A stretch of 64,000 bases of DNA from NCBI GenBank assembly GCA_013397075.1, contig VWZS01000166.1, forward strand, positions 248,001 to 312,000, read 5' to 3'. A program made the translations under genes and the position numbers. The notes below the pieces were generated by a model. That model was not told the origin of the DNA and did no database searches. It saw only the letters and a list, made by a program, of their open reading frames with translations. Source of the DNA: Rhabdornis inornatus (taxonomy: Eukaryota; Chordata; Aves; Passeriformes; Rhabdornithidae). Positions 11,101-22,500 of the stretch are shown in pieces (within the stretch, counting starts at the first letter, position 1; each line of letters starts with the position of its first letter).

Positions 11101-13809
11101 AGGAGGAAATGGGACCGTTTGCAGAGCTTTAAAACTCTCAGTCAAGCTTTAAAACTCTCTGTTCATCTTTTCTGAAGACTGAGTTTGACAGAATTGGAAT
11201 CAAAAGTCTGACAGGGATCAAAAGGGTAAGGCTCTGTCCAGGTCTGCAAGATGCTGATCTAGTCAGTAGAATATGTATATATTAGGTTTATTTTTTTACC
11301 AACTTCCCTTTTTCTGTTTAAAAATACACAAATTTTGGAAGATACGTTTTCTCAAATTCAAAAGGTGAAACCAATAAAGAAAGAGATCACAAAGCCTGGT
11401 GACAAGGCATTCACTTGGGAAGCACAGATTTGTTTTCCATTACCTGCTCCATTAGACACAGAGAGCTGTGACCACACTTCCTGACACTTATGGTAGAGGA
11501 GACCATGTTTTGCAGAAGGAGAAGGGACTTTTCCCTTGCCTCGTGCTGGTGCTGCAGTGGATGCAGGCTCAGCACGTCCCACTCCTGCTTCTCCAACTCT
11601 TTCCCTGCCATTTGACAAGGTGCAGTTTGTGCTGCGTCCAGACTGTGGTATGGGAGTGTCCTGGGATTCGCAGTCAGGGAATTTCTTTTCAGTGTTGTTG
11701 CTTCTCATTCTGAGCTGATGTTCCACCCTGTGGTTGTCACTGCCGGTGTTAGGAGTTACCCCAGTGTCAGGAGCAGCTGCATAATTTTCTGGATGAGAAA
11801 AGCTCCTTGTAAATGAATGCTTGGCATTCAGACCTGCTCTGCTGAGAATGCACAGCATCAACCAGCAGAGGAGGGCTGGAAAGTCTGAGAGCAGCTGAAT
11901 TCACAGCAGGTCACTGCTTTCATTTCTAACAACAGCAAGCAAGGAATCAGCAGAGATGGCTTAGGAAGCTGCATTTACTTAAAGAAATAAAAAAAAAAAG
12001 GGAGTGAGGTTATAGCCTAGGTAATTCAAATTTACTGTATTAAACATAGTGATTTACTATTAGTTAACCCTAGTAACAAGTATTTAGCTGTTCTTTCTCT
12101 TTGAAAATAAAGAAAGAAAGTTTTAGAAATTAAATTCTGAAACCAGTCAAAAGCAGGAAGATTTAAAACTATCCACCTGAACAGGCTACAATTTTAGGGC
12201 TTTGTGGTGCTTATTTATCTTTTTTTTAAATTTCCTTCGTTTGGTTGGATCAGAATGTGATTCATTCTGTCCAAATACTATTCCATACCCCCCAGCTCCT
12301 TTTCCTCCTTCAGTCATTTATCTTTCTTCTTAAAAATTTCTTTAATGGACAAGGTGCCAAATGAAAATCTGAAGTCATAAATATCTCCTGATGCCTTAGA
12401 TAAAATTAGTCTTAATGTGGAGGATTAACAGTACGTGCATTTAGAGATTCCTGCCTGCAGGAGTTCTGTGAAGCGGAGTGGAGACTCATCTCCACTCTAA
12501 AAGGATCTGTTGTCAGTTTGAAAAACCACCTTATGTCCACAAAGAAAACTGGGAATGAGGCAAGGAACTTGGAAACGTCAGCAGTGGATCAATGTGTGCT
12601 TGAGCTGAAGCTAAAACCTGTGGATCCTCTTGCTGTATAGTCATTAATTTTTACACCTTGTGCAGGATCCCTCTAACTGATTTAGCTGGTAAAGTCTTTC
12701 TGACTTGCATTTCTTCAGTGAGATGTTCAAGAGAAAGAGCATAACACATGGACTGCCACTTCCAACTGAATTAATCTTTAAGTAGATTTCAGACAGGGTT
12801 GTCCAGATCTGAATGCTGATTCAAAAAATGTGAGTGAATTTCTTTCTTTAGCATTTCTCATGGTTAATGTAGTAAAAACATGTGTGTCGAAGCAAAGAGA
12901 GGGATTTTAGTCTGAAAGCTGTACTGAAATCACGTTGTAATATAATGTCAGCCTGGCAAAAAGGGATAATTTGCCATGAATATTGTGTCCTTTAAATATA
13001 TGAATATATTTCTAAAATCAGTCTTCTTCCAATTAATCTTTCACTGTGAACTTGATATTCAGCAGCACTTCAAAAAGTTCACAGTTGGCTTCCTCTGTCC
13101 TTTTTCTTCTCGATTTGTTTTTCGCTTTAACTAAGGGAGGAATCACTTTGCCTGCTGAACAGTGGAGCTGTGAAGTACTGCTTCAGTGTGTAGTCTGTGC
13201 TGGAGAAAGGGTTGCTATAAAGGCATTCCTAAATGGTTTCGATGCTGCGCCCTGATGATAGCAATTCCTTCTGTTTGCACAATTGGAGATGGGAAGAGAG
13301 TGCCTTTTTTGGTAGACCATATGTTTAGTAAGTAAATGACCTTGATCTTTTGATTGGAAGAACATCGTTCAAACTCGCGAGCAGCATGTGACTCATGAGC
13401 TGTTGTTTAAGGGTTTCTCCTCTGAGTTTGACTCCTGGCAAGTGTATTGCTGAAGGTCTCCTTGGAATGCCAGACCTCTCCTATGAAATGCCATGCAGCC
13501 ATGGAACAATGACGTGCTCTGACATGCACTCCTCCATCTGAAGTGGTACCACAATGCTGGCCAAGGTTGCCATCAACAGTTTGTTCTGTGTGCTGGTTTT
13601 GATTCCTTTGGAGACCCACAAAAATAGCTCCTGCTGAAAACATGTCATGTGATCCTGTGTTAACAGACACCCTGCAATGTGGTTCCTCAGCGTGAGCAGG
13701 TTTGTGAATGTGTAATTCTCCAGAAATGCTCCCTTCGGGGTTTAGTACGTCTTGTGTTATGCATAGCTGCTAAGAAACAAACACCTATTCTTTTGTCATC
13801 TGTGTGAGA
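8156..13809. other. Anonymous sequence, no confirmed gene
   Basis: No recognisable mobile element or exon. A 21-bp-unit tandem echo occurs at 11124-11159 (AGCTTTAAAACTCTC twice). A short A-run lies at about 11985-11999. The longest open frame outside the provirus, 167 codons on the minus strand at 11358-11861, falls here and is listed separately. The 9.0-9.3 kb part is more GC-rich than its surroundings but resembles no family I know. Confidence 0.4.
11358..11861 (-). other. Unsupported 167-codon open frame
   Basis: This is the longest uninterrupted frame in the window outside viral sequence. The conceptual product begins MMLCILSRAGLN and ends VISFFIGFTF. It is rich in Ser, Gly, Ala and Lys in the middle, with no motif, repeat or domain I recognise. 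The only hydrophobic stretch is at the very C-terminus. A plus-strand frame of 81 codons (11468-11713) overlaps it, which argues for moderate GC content reducing stop codons rather than for coding. No splice sites, promoter or poly(A) signal tie it to a transcript. It is most likely chance, possibly part of a noncoding RNA or an unrecognised exon. Confidence 0.12.
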
Positions 13810-14492
13810 GAAGGACTTGGTGCTGGTGGGTCAGAAGCTGGACTCAAGCTGGCCATGTGTGCTGGCAGCCCAGTGAGCCAAACATGTTCTGAGCTCCATC
13901 AGGAGCACTGTGGGCAACAGGGGAGCGAGGAGATTCTGCCCCTCTGCCCTGCTCTGCTGAGACCCCACCTACAGGGCTGCATCCAGCTCCGGGCTTCCAG
14001 CACAAGAAGGACCTGGACCTGTTGGAACAGGTCCAGAGGAGACCATCAAGTTGATCAGAGGGAGGGAGCACTTCTCCTGTGAGGAAAGGCTGAGACAGTT
14101 GGGCTTGTTCAGCCTGGAAAAGAGAAGGTTTTGGGGTCACCTAATTGTGGCCTTCCAGTACCTGAAGGGAGCCTACAAGAAAGCTGGACAGGGACTTTGT
14201 ACAAGGACCTGGAATGACAGGACAAGGAGAATGGATCCAAACTGACAAAAAGTAGGTTTAGTTTAGATATCAGGAAAAACTTCTTTATGATGAGGGCGGT
14301 CAAGCACTGGCACAGGTTGCCCAGAGAAGCTGTGGATGTCCCATTCCCAGAAGTCTTCAAGGCCCTGGGAAGCAACCCAACCTAGTGGAAGGTGTCCCTG
14401 TCCATGTAAAGAAAGGGACTAGGTCATCTTAAGATGGCTTAGCACTAGGTCATCTTTAAGATCCCTTCCAACCCAGATCATTCTATGATTCT
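13810..14492 (+). mobile_element. CR1 LINE 3' end, sense, about 0.7 kb
   Basis: This is the clearest sense CR1 in the window. Blocks in order include CTCTGCTGAGACCCCACCTA, GCTGCATCCAGCTCCGGG, GAACAGGTCCAGAGGAGACC, GAGGAAAGGCTGAGACAGTT, GGCTTGTTCAGCCTGGAAAA, and a late block with CACAGGTTGCCCAGAGAAGC. The end is the typical CCTTCCAACCCAGATCATTC followed by TATGATTCT. The RT region is absent, so the copy is 5'-truncated. Frames of 64 to 98 codons over it are shadows. The exact left edge is uncertain; similarity starts by about 13815. Confidence 0.92.
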
Positions 14493-17400
14493 TACCAGTG
14501 CAAACATCATTCTTAAAAGCCAGATAGTAGCTCTACTATCCAAAATACATATCTTAAAGTCTATGAATTTCCTTGTGCTGCTAGAAATCATATTTGTAGT
14601 ACTTTGAGTACTTGCCACAAAGTGAGTGTCTTGCAGATATTTCATCACTGAAAATATTAATGGATTTGCTAATTCTTTGGAAATTGTTTTAGCATGAGAT
14701 GAATGTATATCAGGAGACAGTAAACTTTTACTGGCTGTAATATTCCTGAAGAAGAAAACCTTTTTATTACAGTTTAGTAGTAATTTTTATTTATTTTTTT
14801 AAAATATCTTCCTTCAGGAAACTAAATAATGGAGAATATGATCCATAGGAATTCATATGACTCCAGGATATAATTGTCAGGAAAGTATTAGATTGTTCAG
14901 AACTTACATTTGTACAGATAATCTGTATTTTTAAGAACTTCTCAGGGTTTTTCTTTCAGTATTCAATCCTTAGAACAAAAATGCTAACAAAAAATTCCAA
15001 CTAAGTATGTTGATGAAATATGTCAAATGATGAACCTCAGAGGGTGAATGACTCAACTGATTAAATATTCATTGCACACCTATCTTATCTTGAGAGTTGA
15101 TGCATGATGCACAAATACAATTAGATAATACACTTTTAGTTCATATATGAAAATATTCCTCGGTTTTTTGTTTTTTTTTCCCTGAAAGTATAAAGTTGAA
15201 AATTCAATGACTAAGAGTTATATAATATATTTTTGAAAGCAGGATTTTGGAATGGGAGGCTGTTTAGTTAAATACAGGCTAGCAAAATCTTCTGTTTTTT
15301 CAAAAAAGCATGAAAAAAGGCTAAAGATTTTTACCTATCTCTTCTTAAAACGAGCTTTCTGGTATAAAGCATGAAAATTCCTCTCCCTCCCCCCCAGCTT
15401 GTCATTCACAGTTACAGACATTCTTGTTAGATATGCTTGTCTTTTCCTAGTTTCTCAAAAGTTCTCCAGAATTTCCCTTGATTCTCCAAGAGTAGCACTG
15501 CAAAAGTCTGATAATCCAATTGTTTCAGTCAGTTACCCAGAACAGAGCTGCTGAGTGCTGCAAATCTAGCCTAAGAAAAGGCTAAAACTCCTTCAAATTA
15601 TCAATTATTCTGCAGACTTCTTTAGAACCCAGTCGGGGCCCATATAAATGAATGACTGCTCTCTTCTGTGGGATAACTTAGTAGCCATTATTATAAAATA
15701 ATGATCTGATATTTTAAAAAGTGATATTAAGTATTTATGGATATGCAGTTCCCTCTCAATATTGGGACGTATTCAGTTGTAGGAGTTGCATGGCATATTT
15801 CGTTCAAATTCCATGGGATGCACAGTTACTTTTTGCATTTGGTAAATATTATGAACAATAGTTTTTATTTTTAAAAATCAAAGAAATCTTACTTTAATAC
15901 CCATGTTTCATTTCCTTTCATCTTGAGTCTGAGCACTAACAAAAACACTCATGTTCATTAAAATTGACCTTAGGTTTGCCAGAAACGTTCAAATGTTTTA
16001 TGTTTTGAATTTGGAAAGGGATATTAAAAGAAGATAATTTCTCTGACCATAATTTGTCATTATGAATGTGTCACACTACTCAGATTGTGCTTAGTTCAGT
16101 GTAGGTGGCAGGTTTATTTTGTAACATAATTTCTGTGCTTCTCTTTCAAAGTAGTTTTTGATTTTTCAGGAACTAGGATTTCTAATTTCTGAAAATCATG
16201 AAGGGTATCCAATCCAAGAAATATCTTCAAAATGAACGCTTGGGGATGTGTTAGTTGTTAGAACTTGGGATGGAACTTTGGACACACCCATTCTTTAGTT
16301 TGTGTAGATTCTTACTGCTGTCTGCATAGAGTGTTCTGATATTATTTTTGATTTTATTGTTTAATTTCATTTTGCAAATTATTATGTAAAAGGATGCGGG
16401 TTAATTTTGGATGATGCAACCTGGGTGCTGGAAGCAATTTAGTTGACTTAATGCTGCTTTCTTCTCAGGCTTTCCTGCCTTTCCTTTTTCTTTTTTCACG
16501 TGGGAATATTCATAATGTAGCCAGTGGTGTAATTTACTGACTGCTTGCAAACTGATGTGATTTTTTTTCTGAAAAGACAGGGGGTTTTCTTTTACTTATC
16601 CCTTTTCTTCCTCCTTTTGCTTGACAACATCCACACCAGCTTTTTAGCAACAGGAAAGATAGAACAAGCCGTAATCTTACAAGTCTCTTGTGAAAAGAAT
16701 CACAGCTGAGTTACACAAGGAGCTCATAGAGCAGTCCAGTGCCAGTTAATTCCAATTGTCTTGGCATTTAATGCAGTGTCTGTGTGCGTGGAGTGCAGCT
16801 GTTTGTGTTCCACTCTTACAGGCAGCCACACTGTGACAAGTAGAAAGTAGGATAAGGGGAGCTGAATTCCTTAGGCTTGTTTGCAGTTCAGCCACACAGA
16901 GCACATGACCTTCCCTGACACTGAATGCCTTCAAAATGTGAATAATCCACTGAGGGCTGTTTGTCTGCCTTTGTTTAAAGCATCTCCCTTACAGGACGGT
17001 CATTTTAAGATCGTCAGATCTGGCGTCAGCTCAGCTGGCATTGCTCTTGTCCCTGAGTGCTATTTCCTCCTCTTTGCTGGGCTCCAAACTGCAGCCTCAT
17101 GGCTGGCTGGTCAATTCCTTTGAGGCTGGAGAAACAAAACTGTAAGGATCTGAGTGTGCAGATATTGCAAATTCTGCAATAGAAATGGTTTTGGAAAAAC
17201 AACCTTAAAACATTTATTCATGGCATGTAACTGTTGTAGAAATTATTTTTACTACTTGAATAGCTCTACAAATTACTTAAGGAGACTGTATTAAAATTAC
17301 TCAATTTCCCCACCCCACTTAAAAATATAGAGGTGTTTATGAATCTTGTTCCCTTGTTTGATAAGCACTTTTCCTCTGAGTTGAAGAAGACGATGGTATT

Positions 17401-18319
17401 TAAGGGTTTTATTCTCTACTTTCAACAGCTTCTATGTATTAAGTCAAGTCTTGTATGCTTGAAACAGATTCTTATCCAGCTTATGCTGCCATCTTCCATT
17501 ATATGTGAAAATGAATTCCCTCTCTGCCTCACCATGCAATTCCTGTTACACTGGATGAGAGGGATGGAAGCATGTAAATAAATCTGCTTTAGAGAAGTGC
17601 ATTTCACTCAGAATAGGCTGGCAGTTTGCAAATAGCTTGGCAGGGTACTTGAGACAGCAGTGAGCCTCATCTGTATTAAGGCAGATTAATGATTGTGTAA
17701 GAGCACCCAAAGGTGTAGGAGGCAGCCCTGGCATGTACCAGGATTGTTGGCACTGCTTGGAAATATGGTGAAAAGTAGGGGGAGGAAGAAGGGGCAACTT
17801 ATGAAACTAAATAATACCCACAGCTGGATATGGGATCTAGAGCTGAAGGCGTTGCCATCACATCAGATGATTTCCCATGAAAACCCTGCACAAATGTAGG
17901 ACAGCTCCTCTGATCTGACATTATGGGGTATCTACATCCCTATGAGATAACATAAACCTGGCTCCATTTACACACTGCCTTCAAGTAGTCTCCAGGGTTT
18001 AATCACATACTTGTACCTCTTTAAACCTTTGTCTGGTTTACATTTTATAAATGGCTATTTGCGTTAACTCATGTTTTCATCTTGTTTGAGCCAAGAATGA
18101 TTCTGAGGTAATGGTGCCTTCAGTATGAGAGAGTTGTTGATGAAGCAGAGTAACATGTAAGGGAAAGCAGAAGATGGTCGGGGAGGCATTAAAAATGAGG
18201 AATTGCTAAAGAAGATTTGAGGGAAGGCAGACAGACATCTCCTAGAGGTGCAGTACAAAAACTAAGGCATCCGAAGTTGAAACAATGGAAATTCCTATTT
18301 TAGATGGAGGTAACTACAT
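14493..18319. other. AT-rich anonymous sequence, no gene seen
   Basis: No repeat or exon recognised. The 14.5-16.6 kb part is notably AT-rich and poor in open frames. A T-rich tract lies near 15168-15180 and a C-run near 15385-15400. The stretch around 16,330-16,520 is a plausible place to look for conserved noncoding sequence, but nothing in a single sequence proves conservation. Confidence 0.4.
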
Positions 18320-18480
18320 TTCATGATGAAACACCAGAAGAGATTACCCAGAGAGATGGTGAGATCTCTATCCTTGGAGAGTTTCCAAATTCAGCTGGAG
18401 AAGATCCTTAGTGACCTACTCTTAATTGGAAGTTAATGTTTTGGACGGGGTTACTCCAGGTGATCTGTTCCTGGCCAGTC
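18320..18480 (+). mobile_element. Degraded CR1 3' fragment, sense
   Basis: The order of weakly preserved phrases fits a sense CR1 3' region: GATCTCTATCCTTGGAGAGT, TTCAGCTGGAGAAGATCCTT, then a GTGACCTACTC block and GGGGTTACTCCAGGTGATCT. The final tail is not preserved. It is an old copy with approximate edges. Confidence 0.6.
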
Positions 18481-19555
18481 TGAGTGACTCAAACTCCCTG
18501 CAGCAACCATCCCTATTCAGCAAATCTTCACTGCAGTTTAGCCCGGGGCAAGCCTAGTCCTGATGTGTAGATGAATTCAGGATTAGTTTGCAAACAGTTC
18601 TGAGGATCTGGGACATCACTCTTATTTATGTTACTTTACTCTCCGTTTCTGAAAAAAAAACTTAAGGAAGGCCTCCCTCTTTTCCACAGGGAAAGAATAG
18701 CATATCCTGACCTCTTTCTATGTCCTAACTGCTAAACTCAGATTTTCTTTAAATTGATAACATTTCACAAAAGCAAATTGCTCACTGATGGTGCGGTTAG
18801 GAGGCACTCCCAGATTCTCAGTGCCCTTTCTTGCCTGCACACCCTTAGGCACCTGAAAGCCAGCTCGATTTTTGTCTTTCAGACTCCTGTCTGCTGAACA
18901 AGACTCATGTGGGTTGGTTCAGGAGGATTAAAGAACTGAGAGAGCAGGAAAATCTCCAATATAACTAGGAAACGGATTTTTTAATTCCTGCTGTTTTCTT
19001 AGTCCTCTTTTTTTCCAGTGCATTCATTTAGCTTGCTCCTCTAATTTTGACTTTTTTAATTTACCCATTAGCTGTGATTAAGATCATGCTGCATTCATGG
19101 GGAGTGACTTTGCTTGCCAAGAAGCTTTTCTGAGATATTGCAGCTCTAACAAGGAGACACACCTCACTGTAGTGAAGTTTAATCTTCCCTAGATTGTTCA
19201 TTTGTAAAAAACTGCATGTTTAATTCCAGCTCTTTCCTTGCTCATTAAATGGTAGTTGTTATGGGTCTATACACATGCAATATAATTCTTTAATTACTAG
19301 GAACAGGATGCACTAAAAGACTTGCAGTAGGATAACCTAGGAGGGCAGATTTGATGATCAGTTTCCTGTGTAGGTCTTGCTTTCATTGTAAAGAAAACTT
19401 TACGCAGTATTTGATAAGCATGTGAAACAAAGCGTTTATGAGATGGTTGTTTTTCACAGGGTAAAAGGAAGAGTAATAGTGGGTTATATATTATCCTCTC
19501 TCTGGTGACCACTAGTAGAACATGAGAAAATAGAATGAAGCCATATCACTGTAAA
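18481..19555. other. Anonymous sequence, no gene seen
   Basis: No exon or repeat recognised. Only short open frames occur, such as 71 codons on the minus strand at 19297-19512, with no recognisable product. Confidence 0.4.
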
Positions 19556-19760
19556 TTCAGATTGAAAATTAGGAAAAGGTTCTTCACTGAGAGGTTGATC
19601 AGTCGTTGGAATAATCTCCCCACAGAAGTGGTCGTGACACCAACTTGTCGGAGTTCAGAGTTTCTGGACAATGCTTTTCATGACATGGCTTAATTTCAGG
19701 TAGTCCTGAAGTGATCAATATGGGTCCCTTACAATTTGAGATATTCTATGATTGTATGAT
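19556..19760 (+). mobile_element. CR1 3' fragment, sense, ending at a microsatellite
   Basis: The blocks ATTAGGAAAAGGTTCTTCAC, TCGTTGGAATAATCTCCCCA and CAGAGTTTCTGGACAATGCT, followed by GGGTCCCTTACAATTTGAG and ATATTCTATGATTGTATGAT, match a CR1 subfamily 3' end in sense orientation. The same wording is seen at 29,840-30,066, so the two copies belong to one or closely related subfamilies. The tail runs straight into the GATA microsatellite, which probably grew from the tail repeat. Confidence 0.8.
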
Positions 19761-19765
19761 AAAAA

Positions 19766-19766
19766 G

Positions 19767-19809
<43 letters not shown>
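19766..19809. repeat. (GATA)n microsatellite, about 11 units
   Basis: There are uninterrupted 4-bp GATA/AGAT units, directly downstream of a CR1 tail on the left. A CR1 in the opposite orientation starts about 80 bp to the right. Length is likely polymorphic. Confidence 0.97.
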
Positions 19810-19889
19810 ATAAAAGCATACCAGGAAGAACCTTGAAAAGGGAATACATCAAATGTATATGGAACAAACAGTTTATCCATATTATGATT

Positions 19890-20010
19890 AATCACAGAAT
19901 CAGAGTATGTCAAGTTGGAAGGAAGCATTGAGTCCAACTCCTGGCCCTGCACAGAACCATCAGCAAGAGTTCTAGCAGTCTCCAAATTATCAAATGAACA
20001 ACGAAGAACC
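19890..20010 (-). mobile_element. CR1 3' fragment, antisense
   Basis: The tail in reverse complement (AATCACAGAATCAGAGTATG, GTTGGAAGGAAGCATTGAGT) is followed by CCAACTCCTGGCCCTGCACA and a block near 19965-20010 corresponding to the antisense of the TTTGGACAATGCTCT region. Together with the sense copy at 19556-19760 it forms a tail-to-tail pair flanking the microsatellite. Confidence 0.78.
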
Positions 20011-22254
20011 TCATTAATAACACTGTCAAAGCTGTCACACAAGGACCTAATTTCCCTCTGTGCCTTTTCTCTTGTGCCATGTTCTATGTGTCTCCCACCT
20101 GTGGATCCTATGTTGGCAGCCTCAGCTTACCCCAAGCAGAGCAGAAGAGGGGCTGTAAGAAGTTTTGTGCCCTCTTGAGGTCTTTGCCAGCAGCTGTTTG
20201 ATGTTTTTTACCTCTTCAGCCTCGAGTCTGGATTTTTTTTTTTTTTTTTGTTTCTCATCAAAATTTGCTCCCTCTTCCTTGGTTTCCTGCTCAAGTTTGG
20301 AAGCTGCACTCTCAGTGTGAATTAACATAAAGGGCTATTGTTTTTATGCAGGGACTAGCAGACATGGTCAGACCGGTACCACATATTATTAGATTTGCAG
20401 AATTTAAGATAAAGCAGACTAGGGAATTATCACTCAACAGCTGCTAAGATCTGCTGAAGCCAGCTGTGGCCAAGGCAATCCCAGGCAACTGCAGAGACCA
20501 TGCACTGCTAAATTAATTGAAAACTACACCTTTTCATTTTTATAGCAAATACTGTGTTTTTTCTGCTATAAGGAAGGAGACAGTGGTTTTACGGGTGGTC
20601 ATATGTCCTTGTGCAGTGAAGGCTCGTTTATTACTCCTTGTGGAGAAAGGAGGACATGAATACACTTCTCACAGAGCAGAATGTGTACATGTGATAGGGC
20701 AAGCTGCACTGCTTCAGCACAACAGACACTTGAGAGGTCATATGTGATATTCTCGGTGCCACAAAATGCCTCCTGCCAACTTTAATGGATCTGGTGAACA
20801 AGGGCAAAAAGAGTGGGATCTTTATTATGGAGACTTAAAATTCTTAATTAGGCTGCTTTCTGAACTTGAAATTGTCTGTTTTCCAATTATTGCCACTGCT
20901 CACAGCTTACGTGCTCTGAGTGGGAAGAAAGAATATAGAGACTGTCTAGGCTCTTGTAATAATGCAGAATAGCCAAATGCATTATTGCACTTGCTATCTC
21001 TTGGACAAAAAATTTGGTGATCACTTACCTGGGACTGTGACTGTGGCAAAAGCTGCCCTGATTGGGTAAAAGTATTTCTTAAACTGGTGGTGACAGACAG
21101 CACTGACACCTGACAGACAGCACTCTGACACAAGAATGTTCTTTGCTCTTATCTCTGCTTTGCCCTGGCAAAATGCTGCTATTACACCGACACTAAGGAA
21201 GGCCCCCTGCTTCTTCTTCTGAAATTGAGAATCATTCCTTGTTGCTTTTTGCAAGATCTTGTGTCATTGTAGTCACAAACATGATCCTTGAGATCATATG
21301 TCTGTTTGTTATCTACATATATTGATTATGTACTAAACTCACAGTCATGATTTTTATCTTATTTGGAGAGCTTGTACTCACATCTGCTATCAAATTGCTA
21401 ATGAATGATAGCTCACTAAGCTGAAACCATCAGATCTTCTACCAGGCACTTTCAAGATAGACTAATGGGCTTTCTTCTGTCATCAAGGACACACTCAAGA
21501 GCTTCTTTTCTAGGGATGTTATCTCAACTTCAGCTGCCTGTTGACTTCAGAATGTAAATGCCTTCCTCTGCTGTTTCTGTTTTTCTGTTTTGGGGGGACC
21601 AGGAAACAAATGAACATTTTGTACATTACAGAGGCTTTCCATCAAATACAAAAAACTTTAGCAAGACTTTATAGCTATATGCTTGTCATATTCAATATGA
21701 TGAAAATGATTATTATCTCTTGTCCCTAAACCAGGACAGTTATGTATTTATACACATTATGTAAATGTTGAATGAAAGTATATAATGTGTGCAAGACAAT
21801 TCCGATGAGTATGAAAGAGAGTTACCTTCAACCCTCCTATTTCTCTGCAACTCTATTTCTCTGCCTTCCTCTCCAGTGTAATTTCTATATTCTTTACAAA
21901 AAGATGAAATTTTCAATGTCGTGCACAAAGATCAGATTAATTCTGTTTTATAAAAGTATTTGGCAGTAAATACTTCTGTCATTTGAAGTAATTTCTTTAT
22001 AAGTGTCTAGATAAATTGCTGAGTTCAGGCTCTTAGACTAACAAAACAAGCACAAAACAATAGTGCAAATTGTCCTGGTACAATATGCTAATGTGCCTCC
22101 AGAAAGGGTGGCATAGGGATTTAAGTTAAGCCAAATTTATTCTTTGTTCTCCTATGTCACCAAGAGGAGCAAAAATTACGTGGGAAATGTGGCAGTTAAA
22201 TTAAGAAAGAATACTAGATAATGCTTTTTTATACCCCAAGGCTGTAGCACTGGA
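20011..22254. other. Anonymous sequence, no gene seen
   Basis: There is a run of 17 T at 20233-20249. Read on the minus strand it is an A-run, but I found no processed transcript next to it. A short imperfect duplication (CTGACAGACAGCACT) lies near 21088-21130. Open frames are at most about 87 codons and unrecognised. Confidence 0.4.
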
Positions 22255-22500
22255 TGAAAGGGAACGGTTTGAAGGAGGAAATAATGAGAGGAAATTATTA
22301 AGCAAAGTTTAGATTGGGTATCAGGGAACTCATCGAGACAGTGAAATCTGTTACAACCTGAAATTATCTCCCAAAGGAAGATGCTGAAAGCTTAATTGCT
22401 TTGGACATTTTTAACAAGCGTTGTCAAACTGCATGGAAGAAATGCAGAGAACAATCCTGGGCCTGCAGAGGGATACAGTAGATGACGTGTTTGGCCTTGC
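22255..22500 (+). mobile_element. Ancient CR1/L3-like 3' fragment, sense
   Basis: The order AAGTTTAGATTGGGTATCAG, TGTTACAACCTGAAATTATC, TTGCTTTGGACATTTTTAAC, then CCTGGGCCTGCAGAGGGAT and ACAGTAGATGACGTG parallels the 3' end of L3-type CR1 elements (dispersed old copies with a late GGACTAGATGACC-like block). Decay is strong. This may be the same broad family as the piece at 500-1265. Edges are approximate. Confidence 0.5.

Noticed and set aside
13804..14375. Several frames of 64 to 98 codons
   Set aside because: Shadows of the CR1 at 13810-14492 on both strands.
20122..20328. Lys- and Glu-rich 68-codon minus-strand frame, a possible coiled-coil exon
   Set aside because: The Lys run is the translation of the T17 homopolymer. 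No splice signals or known family.
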